The notes under the pieces: model-generated
Told to the model about the DNA's origin: nothing
Databases searched by the model: none
What the model saw: the letters and a program-made list of their open reading frames with translations, nothing else
Position numbers and translations under genes: made by a program
Shown: in pieces, positions 61,029 through 64,000 of the stretch
How the letters are laid out: the number at the start of each line of letters is the position of its first letter
How positions within the stretch are numbered: the first letter of the stretch is position 1
NCBI GenBank assembly: GCA_034508935.3
Contig: CM067446.1
Span: forward strand, 56,952,634-57,016,633
Direction: 5' to 3'
Length of the DNA: 64,000 nucleotides
Source of the DNA: Berghia stephanieae
Lineage: Eukaryota; Mollusca; Gastropoda; Nudibranchia; Aeolidiidae

Positions 61029-61290
61029 ACGTATGTATGTATGTATGTATGTATGTATGTATGTATGTATGTATGTATGTATGTATGTATGTATGTATGT
61101 ATGTATGTATGTATGTATGTGTGTATATATGTGTATGTATGTATGTATGTATGTATGTATGAATGTATGTATGTATGTATGTATGTATGTATGTATGTAT
61201 GTGTATGTATGTATGTATGTATGTATGTATCTATGTATGTTATGCATATATGAATGTATTGATGGATGGATGGATATAGGTAGGTAGGTA
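61029..61290. repeat. (GTAT)n tetranucleotide array
   Basis: About 205 bases of GTAT with rare variants, passing into GGAT and GGTA repeats. ORFs reading YVCM or YIHT repeats are artefacts. Confidence 0.95.
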
Positions 61291-62045
61291 CGTACCTATA
61301 TGTATAGTATGTAGATGTATATTTATACACACAAAGAAAATATCAAACATGCACATTTCAATATCGTTGTGCACGGATCTCTCGGTTATGCTTGATTTGC
61401 ATTTTCAGTTGAGAATCTTTACCATGACCAGAATTATTTTTCAAGGAAAATTACAATTCTTTTCGATTCAGTGAATAGCGACAAAACAAGAACTAGAACT
61501 CATTTATCGATGAAATGATAAACTCAGAATTACGGGGTGTTTTTTGGGAATTCTACATTTGATTATCAAGCACTGTGATATTTTATCTTGGAAAACGATT
61601 GCATTATTCAGCATAATAGGAAGACATCCCATACTAGAATAAATGATAACAGAAAACTATCTTAATTCCTAAAAGATTAATTTATTCAAAATGAAATATA
61701 GACCACCACTACAATCACCTGCCTTGTACATCCATCTCTGAAAAGGTTTGTGAAGATGGAAGGCTTCCTTCCTTTTACCGATATGCCATTTGACAGAAAC
61801 AGCATTTTAAAATATGTACAGTTGTCCGACTAGGGGTTTTTATGATATGGGATAATCATTTTATAATGTTCGTGGAAAAAGGATATTATCTAAATACTGA
61901 GAACAATAAATACTTTTAAGGAATTCAGCAAGTACGTTAAATCAATTGTAATTTTACGCATTTCTTCGATATCTAGTTTTTGATACTGTGCACTCCCGGG
62001 GAGACCACTGTGTAAGGCGTACATGGTTTATTTGTTGTTGTTTCT

Positions 62046-62046
<1 letters not shown>
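61291..62046. other. No feature recognised
   Basis: AT-rich unique-looking DNA. Confidence 0.4.

Positions 62047-62116
<70 letters not shown>
62047..62116. repeat. (GT)n then (TTG)n microsatellite
   Basis: GT run at 62047-62088, then TTG to 62116. Confidence 0.95.
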
Positions 62117-62117
<1 letters not shown>

Positions 62118-62800
62118 TTTCTTGTTACTTTTTTTTCTTCTCTGGATTGATTATTTGTTTTGTTGTTTTTTTTTTTGTTTGTTTTTTTTTTTCGTTATAA
62201 CACCTAGGTCAATATATTTGAATACCCAATCTTAAAGATGACATCATTTATTCTCGTTAATAGTTTTACTCCGAAACACAAAATAGAACAATTTTGCAAC
62301 AATTAAACGACATAGAATTTAGAATTAACCCTTTTAAGTGTTGAAATTGATCTTTACTCAGAAAATATATCAAGCCCGTGTTTTTCACAAAGCGTCATAT
62401 TAGGTATAGATAGTAGTCGCCATTAGGAGGAGTAGCTTCTGTAGGGTGGGTGGGGGGTGGGGGTGGTTACACTAGAGCAAAGCTGCCTACTACTACGAAA
62501 ATTTCGTAATATTACGAATTTTTGGTTCTAACCTGAGTACTTAGTAAAGATCGTTCAGTCAATAAAACATCTTGAAAACGATGTTCTGGTGCCAGAGCTG
62601 GTAGAGTTTAACATAACATAACATATGGTATATGGCAAAATAGGATAAAATCCCTTGAATGCCCTTAATATTATAAGTAATGCCATAAATCTATTGATTA
62701 AAGATTACAATAATGATACACTGGTAAAGATAGTATTTCAACTTAAATATACTCGTGTAAATGTGGTGTACAAACATATATCTTTAACCGTGACATGCAA

Positions 62801-62840
<40 letters not shown>

Positions 62841-63129
62841 TATAGAAGATAACCATAATAATATAACAATGCATCATATAGACATACAAGACTGAAAGCC
62901 CTGTCAACAGTAGTGCAAAACAGTATTATTCGTCATATATAAATCTCCCATCATATAATTCCCTGTCTACTAACACCTTGAAATAATCTATAGATTTTGC
63001 ATTCTTTGTTTCAAATTTCAAATTGTTCCATTTCTGGACAATATGAATACCGAACCAGTTTTGTCTTATGTCTGTTTTGCATCTAGAGACAAACATCTTA
63101 AACTTGTCCTCTCTAGTAAAAGTAATATT
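62117..63129. other. No gene recognised; includes a (CA)n run
   Basis: T-rich start, CA run at 62803-62837, and a 16-base perfect palindrome TTCGTAATATTACGAA at 62503-62518. Confidence 0.5.
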
Positions 63130-64000
63130 CTTCTTCTTCTAGGTTCCATGCCTGGTCCAGGCTTCGGATACTGCATGAATTATCTCTCTCCATTCCTCCC
63201 TGTCTCTTGCTTTTTCAAACAGCTCTTGGATTGTTAGGTTGGTGAAGCCCTTCAGTTGGTCTATGAGTGTTTTTCTTTGTCTCCCCCGGGCGCGTTTACC
63301 AGGTATTTTTCCACAACTTGCCAGGTATTCCTTCTTATCTTTCCTTACTATGTGTCCGAAAAAGGATAGTTGTCGATCCACTATTAAGGGCATTAGTTTC
63401 CTTTGTTGGTATGTTTGTTTTAGCACATCTTCGTTCGTTTTGTGTGCAGTATACGATATTCTCTGCATCCTTCTCAAGCACCACATTTCAAAAGCTTCAA
63501 TGTTCTTTTGTGTTTCTGCATTTGTAGTCCAGCTTTCGCATCCGTATAACAAGATTGGCCACACGTAGCACTTCAAGACTCGGAATCTAATCCCGAACGA
63601 CATCTGTTTGTGTTTTCAAAATGTTTCCCAGGTCCATGAAGGCCTGTTTGGCTTGAGTTATTCTTGCTCGTATGTCTCGGTTACATCTTCCATCTGTTGT
63701 CACTATTGAACCTAGGTACTTAAAACTTTCTACGTTGGTAAGTTGCTCGCCGTGAATCGTTATATTGCAGGTGTTGTTGTTTTCGGGGTTTTTCTGTATT
63801 ACCATGCATTCCGTTTTGGTGATATTCACTTCCATTCCCTTGGCTTCACTATCTACTACCACTTTGTCAACAATCTTTTGAAGTTGGATTTCTGATGTTG
63901 CAATGAGTACCGTATCGTCTGCGTATCTTATATTATTTATGTTGTGACCTCCCACTTTTATTCCCTCCATATTATTTATGCCCCTCATGATTGTTTCTTG
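63130..64000 (-). mobile_element. RTE-type LINE, 3' part, running off the window
   Basis: The minus strand codes NNIRYADDTVLIATSEIQLQ (YADD box), GMEVNITKTECMVIQKN, SFKYLGSIVTTDGRCNRDIR, then after a frame change near 63595 VLKCYVWPILLYGCESWT, EAFEMWCLRRMQRISYTAHK, QLSFFGHIVRKDKKEYLASC and RARGRQRKTL, stopping at 63139. A GAAGAAGAA tail follows the stop at once, the very short 3' UTR typical of RTE elements. Its N-terminal part lies beyond 64000. Confidence 0.88.

Overview
The window is intron- and repeat-rich animal nuclear DNA. It holds spliced genes with GT-AG introns, many LINE classes (RTE, CR1/L2-like), tRNA-derived SINEs, miniature inverted-repeat elements, and long di-, tri- and tetranucleotide arrays. 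The protein families are general to animals. The repeat mix suggests a marine invertebrate, perhaps a mollusc, but that is inference and no species can be named.

Three host genes can be supported. (1) 216-1117 (+): the last two coding exons of a glutathione peroxidase, followed at 1494-1540 by a well-formed SECIS element in the 3' UTR, so this is a selenoprotein whose Sec codon lies upstream of the window. (2) 9717-3720 (-): the C-terminal exons of a NOL11-like nucleolar protein (t-UTP/SSU processome), convergent with the peroxidase; the N-terminal exons and probably one internal exon were not found. (3) 33536-48314 (+): an ankyrin-repeat DHHC palmitoyltransferase with the Akr1/HIP14 layout, nine or ten exons, with six membrane spans and a DHHC zinc domain in the last exon.

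The rest is mobile and repetitive DNA. 10.3-11.1 kb: a pogo/Tigger-like MITE with TA target sites, with a second, inverted copy at 51.8-52.5 kb. 13.5-16.4 kb: seven near-identical copies of a ~404-bp unit carrying Pol III A and B boxes. 19.25-23.96 kb: a 4.7-kb foldback element whose arms are built of 10-bp and ~151-bp satellites, flanked by an 11-bp direct repeat. 24.5-32.1 kb: several LINE remnants (one nested in another), a non-autonomous hAT with a perfect 8-bp target duplication, and a solo LTR. 32.2-33.4 and 45.6-46.7 kb: two copies of a ~1.15-kb inverted-repeat element; the second splits a LINE and its 6-bp target duplication can be read from the LINE reading frame. The palmitoyltransferase introns also carry a hAT-like transposase fragment, a Tc1-like transposase remnant, SINEs and a 6-bp-TSD MITE. 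48.3-63.1 kb has no recognised gene; it is mostly microsatellites, SINEs and AT-rich DNA. The window ends inside an RTE LINE on the minus strand.
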